DNA of 14,327 bases from Clostridia bacterium (GTDB lineage Bacteria > Bacillota > Clostridia > Christensenellales > UBA1242): assembly GCA_028702545.1 (NCBI GenBank), contig JAQVOQ010000024.1, positions 1-14,327 of the forward strand, in the 5' to 3' direction. How positions within the stretch are numbered: position 1 is the first letter of the stretch; the number at the start of each line of letters is the position of its first letter. Both the position numbers and the translations under genes were made by a program. Below are positions 7,202-14,327 of this stretch, piece by piece. The notes beneath the pieces are model-generated. The model worked only from the letters and a program-made list of their open reading frames with translations, made no database searches and had not been told where the DNA came from.

Positions 7202-7232
7202 ATTTGCTCTTTTTATTTATTTTTAACTAAAA

Positions 7233-8411
7233 TTATTCTTCGCTAGTTCCATCTAAGCCTGATAATTTTGCTTGGCCTGACGGCTTGTTACAAATTAAAT
7301 CGGCATATTTTACTAGAGTTGCATTATAAGTTGCGTATCCTGGCATTTGTTTAATTATTCTGCCATCCTCGCCCTCTAACCACTTCCAATCGCAAAGTTG
7401 ATGAAGTGCAAACTCAGAAGTATCTAATAAATACATAGCATCTTCTTCTACAAATCTATCAGAAATTACAGGAATTCCATTATAAGAAATTGCCTTAAAG
7501 CCTCCTGCTAGTTCCATAATATCAATGTTTCTTCTAAAAGTTGCCAAATATTGTTGATAGCCTCTTTTTACTTTTTGGCTTGTTGCAATAAAGTCAACAT
7601 TACTGCCTGATACTTCTTCTAAGTAATCAATAGCTGTTTGAATAACGCTATCGCCAATAGCTCCAACTGAAGCTTTCATATATGGAGTCATCCAAGAATG
7701 CTCGCTTCTTGTAACGCCGTATAGTGAGCCACCAGTTGCAAATATTTTACCTAGTCCGGTAAGTTCTAAACCTTTTGAGTTTTGAACTGTAAAGTAATAA
7801 TCCGCATCTGTAGCAGCATCTGGATCAACGCTTAATTTTATTTGTTTATTTGCTCTATCAATAAAGTTAATTCTTGCAGTTTTACCCACTACTTTTGCAT
7901 CAGCATCAGTGTAAGTATCAACAGTCATACCTTCCATTAAGTTTCTAACGCTATCAACTGTAATTAACTTAGTTTCTGTGCTATAAGCAGTAACAGTTGC
8001 AATTACGCCACTGCCATCGCCATATAACATACGACCAAAATTGAACGAACTTGCTTTTATTAGTCCTTCCATTTCGTCATTAAGTAAATTAACAAAAGAG
8101 CCAGCATTATTGCTTGATGCCCTTATTGCTTTGTCACTTAATTCAATTGTGCCGTATAAATTTTTTAATTCACTTACAAATTGAACATAATTGTTAGCAG
8201 CTGCTGATGGAAGAGCACCTTCCTCAGTACCTGCACCAACGCCTCCGTTAAGACCAAAAGGAGCAAGTTTTCTTACTTCTTTTCCCCAAACATCGCTTGT
8301 TGTTTGTTTAATTTTAGATAAAAGTGGATTTGCATTAACATTAAGTTGATTTGTTACAACGCCTAAATAAACGGTTTTTAGTGCATTTTCTGCACTTGTT
8401 AAAGTAACCAT
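7233..8411 (-). CDS. Major capsid protein (HK97-fold type, 392 aa)
   Basis: This is the subunit of the icosahedral head shell. It follows scaffold and portal and is itself followed by a terminator, as expected for the most abundant virion protein. Capsid-like features include the N-terminal helix region, the segment LYGTIELSDKAIRAS (85-99), a large spine-helix region around SFVNLLNDEMEGLIKASSFNFGRML (105-129), and the C-terminal part with GFKAISYNGIPVISDRFVEEDAMYLLDTS (304-332). Between about 135 and 210 lies a strand-rich insertion (VIATVTAYSTETKLITVDS...KQIKLSVDPD), comparable in placement to an extra surface/insertion domain. AGGAG lies 6 nt before the ATG. No N-terminal protease or delta domain is seen, so a separate scaffold is used. 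Confidence 0.88.
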   Translation of the reverse strand: MVTLTSAENALKTVYLGVVTNQLNVNANPLLSKIKQTTSDVWGKEVRKLAPFGLNGGVGAGTEEGALPSAAANNYVQFVSELKNLYGTIELSDKAIRASSNNAGSFVNLLNDEMEGLIKASSFNFGRMLYGDGSGVIATVTAYSTETKLITVDSVRNLMEGMTVDTYTDADAKVVGKTARINFIDRANKQIKLSVDPDAATDADYYFTVQNSKGLELTGLGKIFATGGSLYGVTRSEHSWMTPYMKASVGAIGDSVIQTAIDYLEEVSGSNVDFIATSQKVKRGYQQYLATFRRNIDIMELAGGFKAISYNGIPVISDRFVEEDAMYLLDTSEFALHQLCDWKWLEGEDGRIIKQMPGYATYNATLVKYADLICNKPSGQAKLSGLDGTSEE

Positions 8412-8428
8412 AATCTTCTCCTATTATT

Positions 8429-9118
8429 TTAAATTTTAAATAAGGCTTCCGCCAATTTTTTGGCTTCGTCCAAATTGTTTGGCTTATTTTTTGGTGCCAA
8501 ACTAAAGCTAGAGCCTGAATGATTGCTTATTACAGGCACTCCTTTATTATCCCTCAAGGCTGACAGATATTTTTTAATTACCGTGTCGCCTATTTTTTGA
8601 TTTGTTAATATGTATTTGTTAACAAAATCTTCTTCCTCAACTAATTCATTGAGGTTAGAAAATTTGCTCGCCAAAACTTTTCCAAAAGCCATCTCTAACG
8701 AGTGCGGAGCGCAAGCTAGCACTTTATCGTTTAAAATTACTTGTGAAATTTCGGCAACATATTCTTTTGCACTAGGATTAGCAGTTAAAAAATTATTAAC
8801 TTGCTCATCCCAATTTTCAGATTCATATAAGGGTGCTCGTTCTTTTTTAGCATTTTCCTTAACTTCATCTAATTGTTTGTTTAACTCGCTTAACTTTTGA
8901 CTTTTTCTTGTAAACTCTTTTTGCAAATTGTTATAAGCATCCATTAAACTCTCGGCTGATTTAAATTTACCGAGTAAGGAGCCCTCAAGACTTACACTCT
9001 CACCATCATTTTTAACATCAAGTTGTTCTGCATTAGCAGTTTGTGAAGTCGTATCGCCTATTGGTTGTTCCTCAAAAATATCTACCTCTTCAAGAGAAGG
9101 TTTTAATTCGTTTTGCAC
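8429..9118 (-). CDS. Phage scaffolding protein (229 aa)
   Basis: Scaffolding proteins direct capsid assembly and leave the head before or during DNA packaging. The protein is acidic at its N-terminus. It contains GKFKSAESLMDAYNNLQKEFTRKSQKL (about 50-76), a pattern often seen in scaffolds of Gram-positive phages, running into a charged coiled coil to about residue 95. It ends in a Lys-rich helical tail (KNKPNNLDEAKKLAEALFKI) that could bind coat subunits. It starts at GTG 9118 with AAGGAG upstream. Its position between portal and major capsid is the classic one. Confidence 0.85.
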   Translation of the reverse strand: MQNELKPSLEEVDIFEEQPIGDTTSQTANAEQLDVKNDGESVSLEGSLLGKFKSAESLMDAYNNLQKEFTRKSQKLSELNKQLDEVKENAKKERAPLYESENWDEQVNNFLTANPSAKEYVAEISQVILNDKVLACAPHSLEMAFGKVLASKFSNLNELVEEEDFVNKYILTNQKIGDTVIKKYLSALRDNKGVPVISNHSGSSFSLAPKNKPNNLDEAKKLAEALFKI

Positions 9119-9133
9119 TTTTACACTCTCCTT

Positions 9134-10084
9134 TTATAAAGCGTTTTTATGTTCTTTTATATGGTTTAACAAAATATCTTTTATTTTTACATTATTTTCA
9201 TATGCTTTTTCATATTCTTCGCCTAACATAAAAGCAATATGCTCGTTTATGTGCAAATTGTGGTCATCAATTTCTAACATTGCAGGTAGTAACTGATTTA
9301 CTATCAAATCAATATTTTCCTTACCAGCTTTTTTAGTATGCAATTCATTCAAATCTCCGCTAGTTTCCCACGCACCAAAACCTATCATTTCAAGCGTTTT
9401 AGCGCGAACTACATTGCTCATTTTGCCATTTTCATCATACAATAAACCCGCATTTAAAAGTTGAAAAATCATACTGCGTTTTTGAGTTAGTGTTTCGGAA
9501 AATTCATTTTCCGTTTCAAAAATAACATCGTCGCTAGTAATTATTGAATTGTTAAAATAAAACAGTTCAACAGCACCATTTGTACCTATTAATTTTGTTA
9601 ATCTTGGGCTAGTTGCAAACTGCTTATATAGCCTCAAAATGTGTTGAGTAATTGCTTTTGTCGCATACCTTACTTGGTCGGCTGTTGAACTTAACCTCGT
9701 ATTATCTTGTTCTAGTAAAATTTCTAGCGCCGTGCCTGAGGTGTTTGACGAATTAATTCTAGAATTAAGCATAAGGTCACTAACGCCACTAATTTGAATA
9801 AATTCATTTAATAATTTGCTCTCTTCCTCGCTAAAATCAACTGGCAGTTTTCCCATATCCATAATGCTCGGTGCTGTGCTACCTTGCCTATAAATTAACA
9901 CTTTTCCTGGGCTTAATCCCTCTTCTTCTAGGTTATCGGTATCCACACTTCCATCTTCAACGGTCAAAATACCCATACTAAGTCTATTCAAAAATTCGTG
10001 TTTGCGGTTTTTTACTGCGTTATAAGCTCGTTGAACAGGAATTAACCTCTCAATTATGCTAACTCCCCAAAAACTTGCCGCTTG
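9134..10084 (-). pseudogene. Portal protein, C-terminal part downstream of an in-frame TAG
   Basis: This stretch continues in exactly the frame of the upstream portal segment after a single TAG. It begins Q-A-A-S-F-W-G-V-S and proceeds through IIERLIPVQRAYN, a conserved stretch of P22-type portals. Later parts include VEDGSVDTDNLEEEGLSPGKVLIYRQGS and the helical stem and crown region, ending at TAA. The longest open subframe with a possible start codon begins at TTG 9991, but no Shine-Dalgarno sequence precedes it or the ATG a few codons later, so independent translation is unlikely. Together with the upstream part the undisrupted gene would encode about 633 residues, a normal portal length. 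The part is therefore silent unless the TAG is read through, is a sequencing error, or is suppressed. Confidence 0.85.
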
Positions 10085-10087
10085 CTA
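10085..10087 (-). other. In-frame TAG interrupting the portal gene
   Basis: The codon order on the minus strand is ACG ATA ATT TAG CAA GCG GCA. Both sides belong to the same reading frame and to one portal fold. A single substitution from CAG, AAG, GAG, TGG or a Tyr codon would create it. No frameshift or insertion is present. Confidence 0.93.
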
Positions 10088-11035
10088 AATTATCGTTTGT
10101 TTCACAAATGGAAAACCGCGCTTTTCATCTACTCTATTTATATAAGGCAAATCGCCAATATGAAGCAGTTTATCGCCTGCAACAATTATAACTCTACCAT
10201 TTGGATGAAGTGTTGATGGCGCTTCGTATTTTTCTATTACTACTGCGTGGTCAGACTTGCTTTTGCTTATAATCTTTGGCACGCTAGCCGTATAGCCTAA
10301 GCCTCCAATAGTTGATATGTTATCGAGTGAAAAAACATCAATATCCTCGCCTGCAACATCTACGCTCCACAAACTTTTAATCGTGTCGGTGTGGTAAGCT
10401 TTGGCGTGAATTATGCTCCTGCACTCATCTATTGTGCTAGCGTTAGAACTTTCTGGAAAAATCTCATAAGGTGGGCAAATAATAAGGTTTACATCACCCT
10501 GTTTTATCTTATTGCCAAATTCATCAAGTCCTACGCTATCGCCAAACTCGCTTTCCCAATTAATTTTATAAAAACTCGTTCCGCAAATTTCACTCCAAAC
10601 AGTTGCTTTGCTAATTTTTTCACTAACATTCAACTTATGATTAACGGAATTAATAATGTTTTTGCTAACTTTTGCCGTACTAATATCTGACGCACTACTG
10701 CTCGCTGGCACAACTGCCATACTCGGTCTAATTTTGCTCAATTTACTAATTCTAACCTCAATTAAGGGTGCTATATGATTATAAACTTCTCGCTCCTGCC
10801 AAAAATATTGCTTGTCGTAGTCCTCAATATTACCAGAACCACTAATAGTGCAATATTGATTACCTAGCAAAAAGTTCATATTTAATTGCCACTGATTTTC
10901 ATAAGGCTTTCTTTCTAATTGCCTTGCTTTAAAATCGGCTTTAACTTCTCTAACAATATCTTCAATAAATTTGTTTTCATATAAAGTGTCAAAAATATGT
11001 CCGTTAGATTTTAGTGTTTGTAATTTTTCTTTCAT
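10085..11035 (-). CDS. Portal protein, N-terminal part ending at a premature amber codon (316 aa)
   Basis: The portal is the dodecameric ring at the unique capsid vertex through which DNA is packaged and ejected. This half carries family features such as ERKPYENQWQLNMNFLLGNQY (about 39-59), RISKLSKIRPSMAVVPAS (94-111), CGTSFYKINWES (about 151-162) and INRVDEKRGFPFVKQ. The start ATG 11035 has AGGAAG 8 nt upstream and lies 2 bases after the stop of the Cys-rich gene. It stops at TAG (10087-10085), in the middle of the portal fold. A 316-residue product would lack the stem and crown and is not expected to form a working portal. Confidence 0.87.
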   Translation of the reverse strand: MKEKLQTLKSNGHIFDTLYENKFIEDIVREVKADFKARQLERKPYENQWQLNMNFLLGNQYCTISGSGNIEDYDKQYFWQEREVYNHIAPLIEVRISKLSKIRPSMAVVPASSSASDISTAKVSKNIINSVNHKLNVSEKISKATVWSEICGTSFYKINWESEFGDSVGLDEFGNKIKQGDVNLIICPPYEIFPESSNASTIDECRSIIHAKAYHTDTIKSLWSVDVAGEDIDVFSLDNISTIGGLGYTASVPKIISKSKSDHAVVIEKYEAPSTLHPNGRVIIVAGDKLLHIGDLPYINRVDEKRGFPFVKQTII

Positions 11036-11037
11036 TT

Positions 11038-11259
11038 TTATTCTTCCTCATTAAATTTTTTAGGCTGTTTTAGCACATTTTTAGGGCTTTTAGGTGTCAA
11101 TACTTTGCTAATTTCTGTGTTAATTTTACATAAGCAAGCCTTGCAAAAATTTGTGTTGCCTATGTTCCAAAATTTACGCAGTTTTAAGGCATATTCGGCG
11201 TCTTGCGTGCACCCTGGTATGTCACACTTTGTTTTTTGTTTAAGTTTTTCAAGTTCCAT
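11038..11259 (-). CDS. Small Cys-rich, probable zinc-binding phage protein (73 aa)
   Basis: Five cysteines (C12, C17, C39, C42, C44) in the pattern C-x4-C ... C-x2-C-x-C suggest one zinc ribbon or treble-clef-like site. A basic middle (KLRKFWN) and a Lys/Pro-rich tail (KVLTPKSPKNVLKQPKKFNEEE) suggest nucleic-acid or protein contact. The start ATG overlaps the preceding stop by 11 bases, and purine-rich AGGAGCAAGAGAAG lies upstream. Lying between terminase and portal, it may help the packaging motor dock or act as an HNH-like remnant, though no HNH motif is present. Function unknown. Confidence 0.75.
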   Translation of the reverse strand: MELEKLKQKTKCDIPGCTQDAEYALKLRKFWNIGNTNFCKACLCKINTEISKVLTPKSPKNVLKQPKKFNEEE

Positions 11260-11569
11260 TTTTCTTCTCTTGCTCCTTTTCCTTTAATAACTTTAATAGT
11301 TGCATTTTTTCTTTTTCTAACTCTTCATCGGTATAATTTTTAAAAGCGTTTTCTTTGTTTTTTGCATATATTTGTATCAGCGTTTTAACTGCTGATATAT
11401 CGGGTGGAATATTTTTTTTGGTTATCTTTTTTTTGTTTAAAATAAGCCTGTTTTCGTCCTCTTTATCAACAACATACTCCTCAACAACCTCATTTATATC
11501 GTAGCCTAGTGCCTTTTTTAAAAGCGCCTTAGATATACTGTCTTTTTTATCTTTATTTTTTTGTAACAT
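11249..11569 (-). CDS. Small phage protein after TerL, possibly terminase-small-subunit-like (106 aa)
   Basis: A Lys-rich protein starting 8 bases after the TerL stop. Its central part (KKALGYDINEVVEEYVVDKED...KKKITKKNIPPDISAVKTLIQIYA) resembles the C-terminal half of some phage small-terminase proteins, where a strand pair is followed by a PPD-x-S/T-A helix. It lacks their N-terminal helix-turn-helix. The end is a charged helix (TDEELEKEKMQLLKLLKEKEQEKK), probably coiled coil. If it is a TerS it lies on the unusual side of TerL. The resemblance is recalled from family patterns rather than computed, so the assignment is tentative; a plain hypothetical is the fallback. Confidence 0.7.
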   Translation of the reverse strand: MLQKNKDKKDSISKALLKKALGYDINEVVEEYVVDKEDENRLILNKKKITKKNIPPDISAVKTLIQIYAKNKENAFKNYTDEELEKEKMQLLKLLKEKEQEKKNGT

Positions 11570-11577
11570 AGTCTTAC

Positions 11578-13017
11578 CTATAATCTTTTAGCGTTATTTT
11601 TTAGCTTTTTTATAAGCCTTTCTTTATCTTTTTGAATTGGACTTTTTACAACTTGCATTTTGTAAGTTTGAGGCTTACTCATAATAAAATATCTAAGTTC
11701 GTCTAATGCGTGGTCATCTTTTTTTTGCGGTCTGTCGTTTTCTGCCCACCAATAACTTTTAATTTCTCTTATCAAATTAGTGCAATTTTTAAATATAAAC
11801 AGCTTGGCTTCGCCACTTGCAGATTTAAAATAACTTTTAACCCTAGCAATGCCACTAAACAAATCTTTGTTAACATTAGGGTTAACTTGCACGCCTAAAT
11901 CATAAAATAGTTCAACGACACTTTTAACACTGCTAAGTGTTCGTTGACTAGCAGCAGAATCAATAAGCGCGTTTAACATACCGTTGCTATTTCTTGGCCA
12001 ACCTAAATTGTCGCTTACAGCGTGCAACTTGCTTGCGTGATAATTTACATCTTTTTCTGCCTCATAATGCTCCGCTATAACATAAACATTTCCGTCATAA
12101 TCAGTTGCATACCAATGCGCTGAAAGTGGATTTTTTAAACCTGGGTCAATACTTATGTTGTCGTACCACTCTTTTGGCACATCAAAAGGCTCAATAATGT
12201 GCGTTTGCTCATCAAACTCGCTGTAAACCATACCACCACTATTTATAAATTTGCCATAACACCTGGCCTCTAACTCATCACTGCTCATATTTTGTGTTAT
12301 CTGTTTGATTTCTTCTTGTGGTAAAAAAGGATTGTCCGACCATTCAATATGCTCGTGCCAAACCTCGCTATCGTTTGAGTTGTTTAAGTAAATTTCGTTA
12401 TACACCCATGTTAAACCTTTAAGGGGCGTCATCGTGCCAAACAAAAATCCACTTTTGTCTATTACTCTCATTTTACATTCTAAATAAATATCATAAGGCG
12501 GTTCTTCATCAAACCACACATAATCAAGACTTGTACCCTGAAATTTCTCTCTGCCTTGGTCGCAACTCTTAAAACCAATACGGCTTAAGTTGCCAAACAC
12601 ATTTTTAATAACTATATAGTCAATTACTCCATTATTTAAACTGTCCTTTCGCCCTTGAAGCATAACGACTTCCTCAATCCAATCGGGATTAAGATAATAC
12701 AATATTTTTTGCTGAGCAACATCGCGTTGCACTTGTGTGGATAGCGATACTACCCAGCCAGAAGTTGATGGCTTGTTAGGTTTATATGGATGTACTCCGC
12801 GAGCCAAATAAACAACCTCAACTGCTCCGCATTCTGTTTTTCCTGTTCTATTACCTCCAAACACCCATCTGTTTTTCTTATTAGTCTTATGAAATTCAAT
12901 TTGCTTTAAATGCACTTTGTCGCCTACATTATAAGTTTGCAATTTATTGTTATTTTGTCTTCGCTGTTGTTCTGCTTGAATGTTCTTAATTTTTTCAATA
13001 ATTACAATATCTTCCAA
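11578..13017 (-). CDS. terL: Phage terminase large subunit (479 aa)
   Basis: This is the ATPase-nuclease motor that pumps and cuts DNA into the prohead. All core motifs are present: Walker A GGNRTGKTE (54-62), Walker B DYVWFDEEPP with D170/E171 (165-174), and the coupling motif GTMTP (194-198). The C-terminal RNase H-like nuclease has acidic residues in SIDPG (D291), LIDSAA (D353) and DDHALDELRY (D434/D435/D439). Length is normal and no lesion is visible. The start is TTG 13017 with GAGG 8 nt upstream; no in-frame ATG occurs before residue 119. It is the first gene of the late operon, divergent from the SH3-like gene. Its own stop is TAG, followed 8 bases later by the next ATG. Confidence 0.95.
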   Translation of the reverse strand: MEDIVIIEKIKNIQAEQQRRQNNNKLQTYNVGDKVHLKQIEFHKTNKKNRWVFGGNRTGKTECGAVEVVYLARGVHPYKPNKPSTSGWVVSLSTQVQRDVAQQKILYYLNPDWIEEVVMLQGRKDSLNNGVIDYIVIKNVFGNLSRIGFKSCDQGREKFQGTSLDYVWFDEEPPYDIYLECKMRVIDKSGFLFGTMTPLKGLTWVYNEIYLNNSNDSEVWHEHIEWSDNPFLPQEEIKQITQNMSSDELEARCYGKFINSGGMVYSEFDEQTHIIEPFDVPKEWYDNISIDPGLKNPLSAHWYATDYDGNVYVIAEHYEAEKDVNYHASKLHAVSDNLGWPRNSNGMLNALIDSAASQRTLSSVKSVVELFYDLGVQVNPNVNKDLFSGIARVKSYFKSASGEAKLFIFKNCTNLIREIKSYWWAENDRPQKKDDHALDELRYFIMSKPQTYKMQVVKSPIQKDKERLIKKLKNNAKRL

Positions 13018-13092
13018 AGCTAATCCTCTTTATTTTTAAAAGTTTAATTTATAAGTAATTTTTTAACGGGCATAATATTAAAATAAAACTAT

Positions 13093-13097
13093 AAGGG
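13093..13097 (+). promoter_or_regulatory. Ribosome binding site selecting ATG 13104
   Basis: AAGGG lies 6 bases before ATG 13104. The frame also opens at TTG 13098, but that codon abuts the site and cannot use it. Confidence 0.65.
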
Positions 13098-13103
13098 TTG
13101 TGT

Positions 13104-13886
13104 ATGAAAAAAAATTTAATTTTACTTTTGATATTTAGCATAATTACTATTATGTTAAATAGGTATGCACCATATTTGGCGGTCAGCTATGAGCCTGAGC
13201 CTATTTTTGCAAGAATAAAATATAACAATGTTTGCCTATATAAAACTCCAACTGACAACAGCCAAAATAGCAATGTATATTTTCTTTTAGAACAATCATA
13301 TTTTGTTCAACTTTTAGCAGATGAAAATGCTGATTTTTATAGTGCTAAATATATAGATTTAGAGGGTTTTGTTAAAAAGAATCAAGTTGAAACAGTAACT
13401 GACGCTCCTAATACTCCTTATTTAAACGATATTACTTTTAACACAACTCCTAGTTCTAGTGTCATTATGAGAACTGAGCCAACGAGCATAAATGCCGATG
13501 CTTCAGCGTTAAAAATTTTAGAACCAAATAGCCAAGGTTTAATGTATTACGGCAAAATATCTGGTGAAGAAGCCGTTTTAGGACTAGGTAATATTTGGTT
13601 TTATTCGCGTTTTGATTCGGGACAAAATAATACAACTTTTGGCTATGTCTATGCTCCTTTTACAAATAATTTAACTCCTATAACTCCAAATATTGAAGTA
13701 ATAAATTTAGGACTAACCGATTTTAACCAAATGAATGAATTTTTAGAAATACAACCTAAGTTTAGATTTTTAATTATTTTATTAACAGCATTCCCTACCA
13801 TCATCGCTCTTTTATTATTTTTTAAAAATTCCATAAAAAATAAGAGAAACAAAAAAATAGTTAAGCGTAATTATGAAGACAGTTAA
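13104..13886 (+). CDS. SH3-like extracytoplasmic protein anchored by two TM segments (260 aa)
   Basis: An N-terminal hydrophobic segment (about 4-19) acts as signal anchor. A long outside region follows, with two SH3b-like modules at roughly 34-98 (ARIKYNNVCLYKTPTDN...FYSAKYIDLEGFVKKNQVE) and 105-187 (ending NIWFYSRF...TTFGYVYAP). A second TM segment (221-240) and a very basic cytoplasmic tail (KNSIKNKRNKKIVKR) complete the protein. SH3b modules usually bind cell-wall peptides, so a wall-sensing or surface role is inferred; no peptidase or amidase motif is present, so it is not an endolysin. It is the only plus-strand gene and diverges from TerL. It overlaps the converging regulator gene by 26 bases. 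It may be a host gene at the prophage edge or an accessory phage gene. Confidence 0.85.
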   Translation: MKKNLILLLIFSIITIMLNRYAPYLAVSYEPEPIFARIKYNNVCLYKTPTDNSQNSNVYFLLEQSYFVQLLADENADFYSAKYIDLEGFVKKNQVETVTDAPNTPYLNDITFNTTPSSSVIMRTEPTSINADASALKILEPNSQGLMYYGKISGEEAVLGLGNIWFYSRFDSGQNNTTFGYVYAPFTNNLTPITPNIEVINLGLTDFNQMNEFLEIQPKFRFLIILLTAFPTIIALLLFFKNSIKNKRNKKIVKRNYEDS

Positions 13887-14327
13887 TTTTTTTATAACTC
13901 TCTTGAGCAAACTTTACTAAACTTGTCTCATCAACTTCATCTGCTTTGTTCGCTTTACTTTTTTTAGTCATAACTTGATTGTTTTGTAATTCTTGCTCAT
14001 ATAACTTATTAAATAAATCAATAATCCAAGCCTCTTTTTTGCACATTTCAAATATAGTATTATGATTTTTAAAATGCCTTTTTAAACCAAGTTCAAAACT
14101 TTTCATTGCTGTGTTACTTCTTCTAAAAAAGGTGCGGTTGCTTACATTGAACTTTTTAGCAATATCCTCACCTTTTACTCTATCAACATATTTTAGAATT
14201 AATAATTTAGTGTCATTAATTGATAATTCGTTTAGTATGTTTTCAATTATAAGTTTTAAATTTATTAAACTAATCTTTCTTTCGGTAAGTTCTATCATTT
14301 TATTTGTAGCATATTCAGTATCGGCAC
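13861..14327 (-). CDS. Sigma region 4-like HTH regulator, 5' end beyond the window (partial)
   Basis: The frame has no stop between ATG 14298 and the window edge and reads ADTEYATNK before it. That ATG has no ribosome site, so the true start probably lies outside and the gene is partial. From ATG 14298 the protein has 145 residues. A helical N-terminal part (KLIIENILNELSINDTKLLILKYVDRV) is followed by a helix-turn-helix at about 43-68 (GEDIAKKFNVSNRTFFRRSN), as in sigma-70 region 4 and in ArpU/RinA-like late regulators of Gram-positive phages. A helical tail with CKKEAWIIDLFNKLYEQEL follows. It reads in the same direction as the late operon, so late-gene activation is a reasonable inference. 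It ends at TAA, overlapping the SH3-like gene tail to tail. Confidence 0.78.
   Translation of the reverse strand, partial: ADTEYATNKMIELTERKISLINLKLIIENILNELSINDTKLLILKYVDRVKGEDIAKKFNVSNRTFFRRSNTAMKSFELGLKRHFKNHNTIFEMCKKEAWIIDLFNKLYEQELQNNQVMTKKSKANKADEVDETSLVKFAQESYKKINCLHNYA

Noticed and set aside
8610..8900. Plus-strand ORF opposite the scaffold gene
   Set aside because: It is an antisense shadow without start signals, and the scaffold frame is well supported.
9134..9991. Independent gene starting at TTG 9991
   Set aside because: There is no Shine-Dalgarno sequence. The conserved portal sequence begins upstream of this TTG, directly after the TAG and in the same frame, so it is the tail of the portal gene.
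9134..11035. Use of genetic code 15 (TAG as Gln) by the whole phage
   Set aside because: Only one internal TAG is seen over about 9 kb of coding sequence. TerL ends with TAG at a plausible C-terminus, immediately before the next gene. TGA and TAA also serve as stops. A recoded phage should show many internal TAGs.
13018..13100. Clear promoter for TerL or the SH3-like gene
   Set aside because: Several TATAAT-like stretches occur in the AT-rich spacer, but none is paired with a good -35 at proper spacing, so no site is called.
13649..13852. Minus-strand ORF opposite the SH3-like gene
   Set aside because: It lies wholly inside the better supported plus-strand gene and has no ribosome site or recognisable features.
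13104..13886. Endolysin encoded by the SH3-like gene
   Set aside because: It has two membrane anchors and no amidase, muramidase or peptidase motif, and it is transcribed opposite to the late operon.

Overview
The window looks like chromosome from an uncultured, AT-rich Bacillota (Clostridia-like) gut-type bacterium carrying a prophage late-gene block. The signs are an RNase J gene, strong AGGAGG-type ribosome binding sites, frequent TTG/GTG starts, and BhlA-like and phi-LC3-like holins. The first 16 bases are not biological: they match the 3' end of the Illumina read-1 adapter, so the true sequence starts at base 17 and the window begins at a contig end.

Bases 17-3612 are host-type DNA, all on the minus strand. 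They hold the 5' two-thirds of an RNase J gene with an unusually long, repeat-containing N-terminal extension (17-1465). A 304-base non-coding stretch with small inverted repeats follows. Then come two multi-pass membrane proteins of unknown function (1770-2723 and 2739-3560) that share one promoter (3584-3612).

Bases 3659-13017 form a minus-strand phage late operon that ends in a strong hairpin terminator at 3659-3688. In transcription order it encodes: terminase large subunit; a 106-aa small protein; a 73-aa Cys-rich protein; a P22-type portal; scaffold; major capsid protein with its own terminator; two connector-like proteins; a large protein resembling P22 gp10; a coiled-coil protein; and two holin-like proteins. 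I see no tape measure, tail tube, sheath, ejection protein, tailspike or endolysin. The order fits a very compact podovirus-like virion or a reduced prophage. The portal gene is interrupted by a single in-frame TAG (10085-10087), after which the same frame stays open to a normal end.

Bases 13018-14327 hold a plus-strand gene for a two-TM, SH3-like surface protein, divergent from the terminase. Converging on it is a minus-strand sigma region 4/HTH regulator that runs off the right edge. The regulator would suit late phage transcription. The SH3-like gene is either a host gene marking the prophage edge or a phage-carried accessory gene; the window cannot decide.
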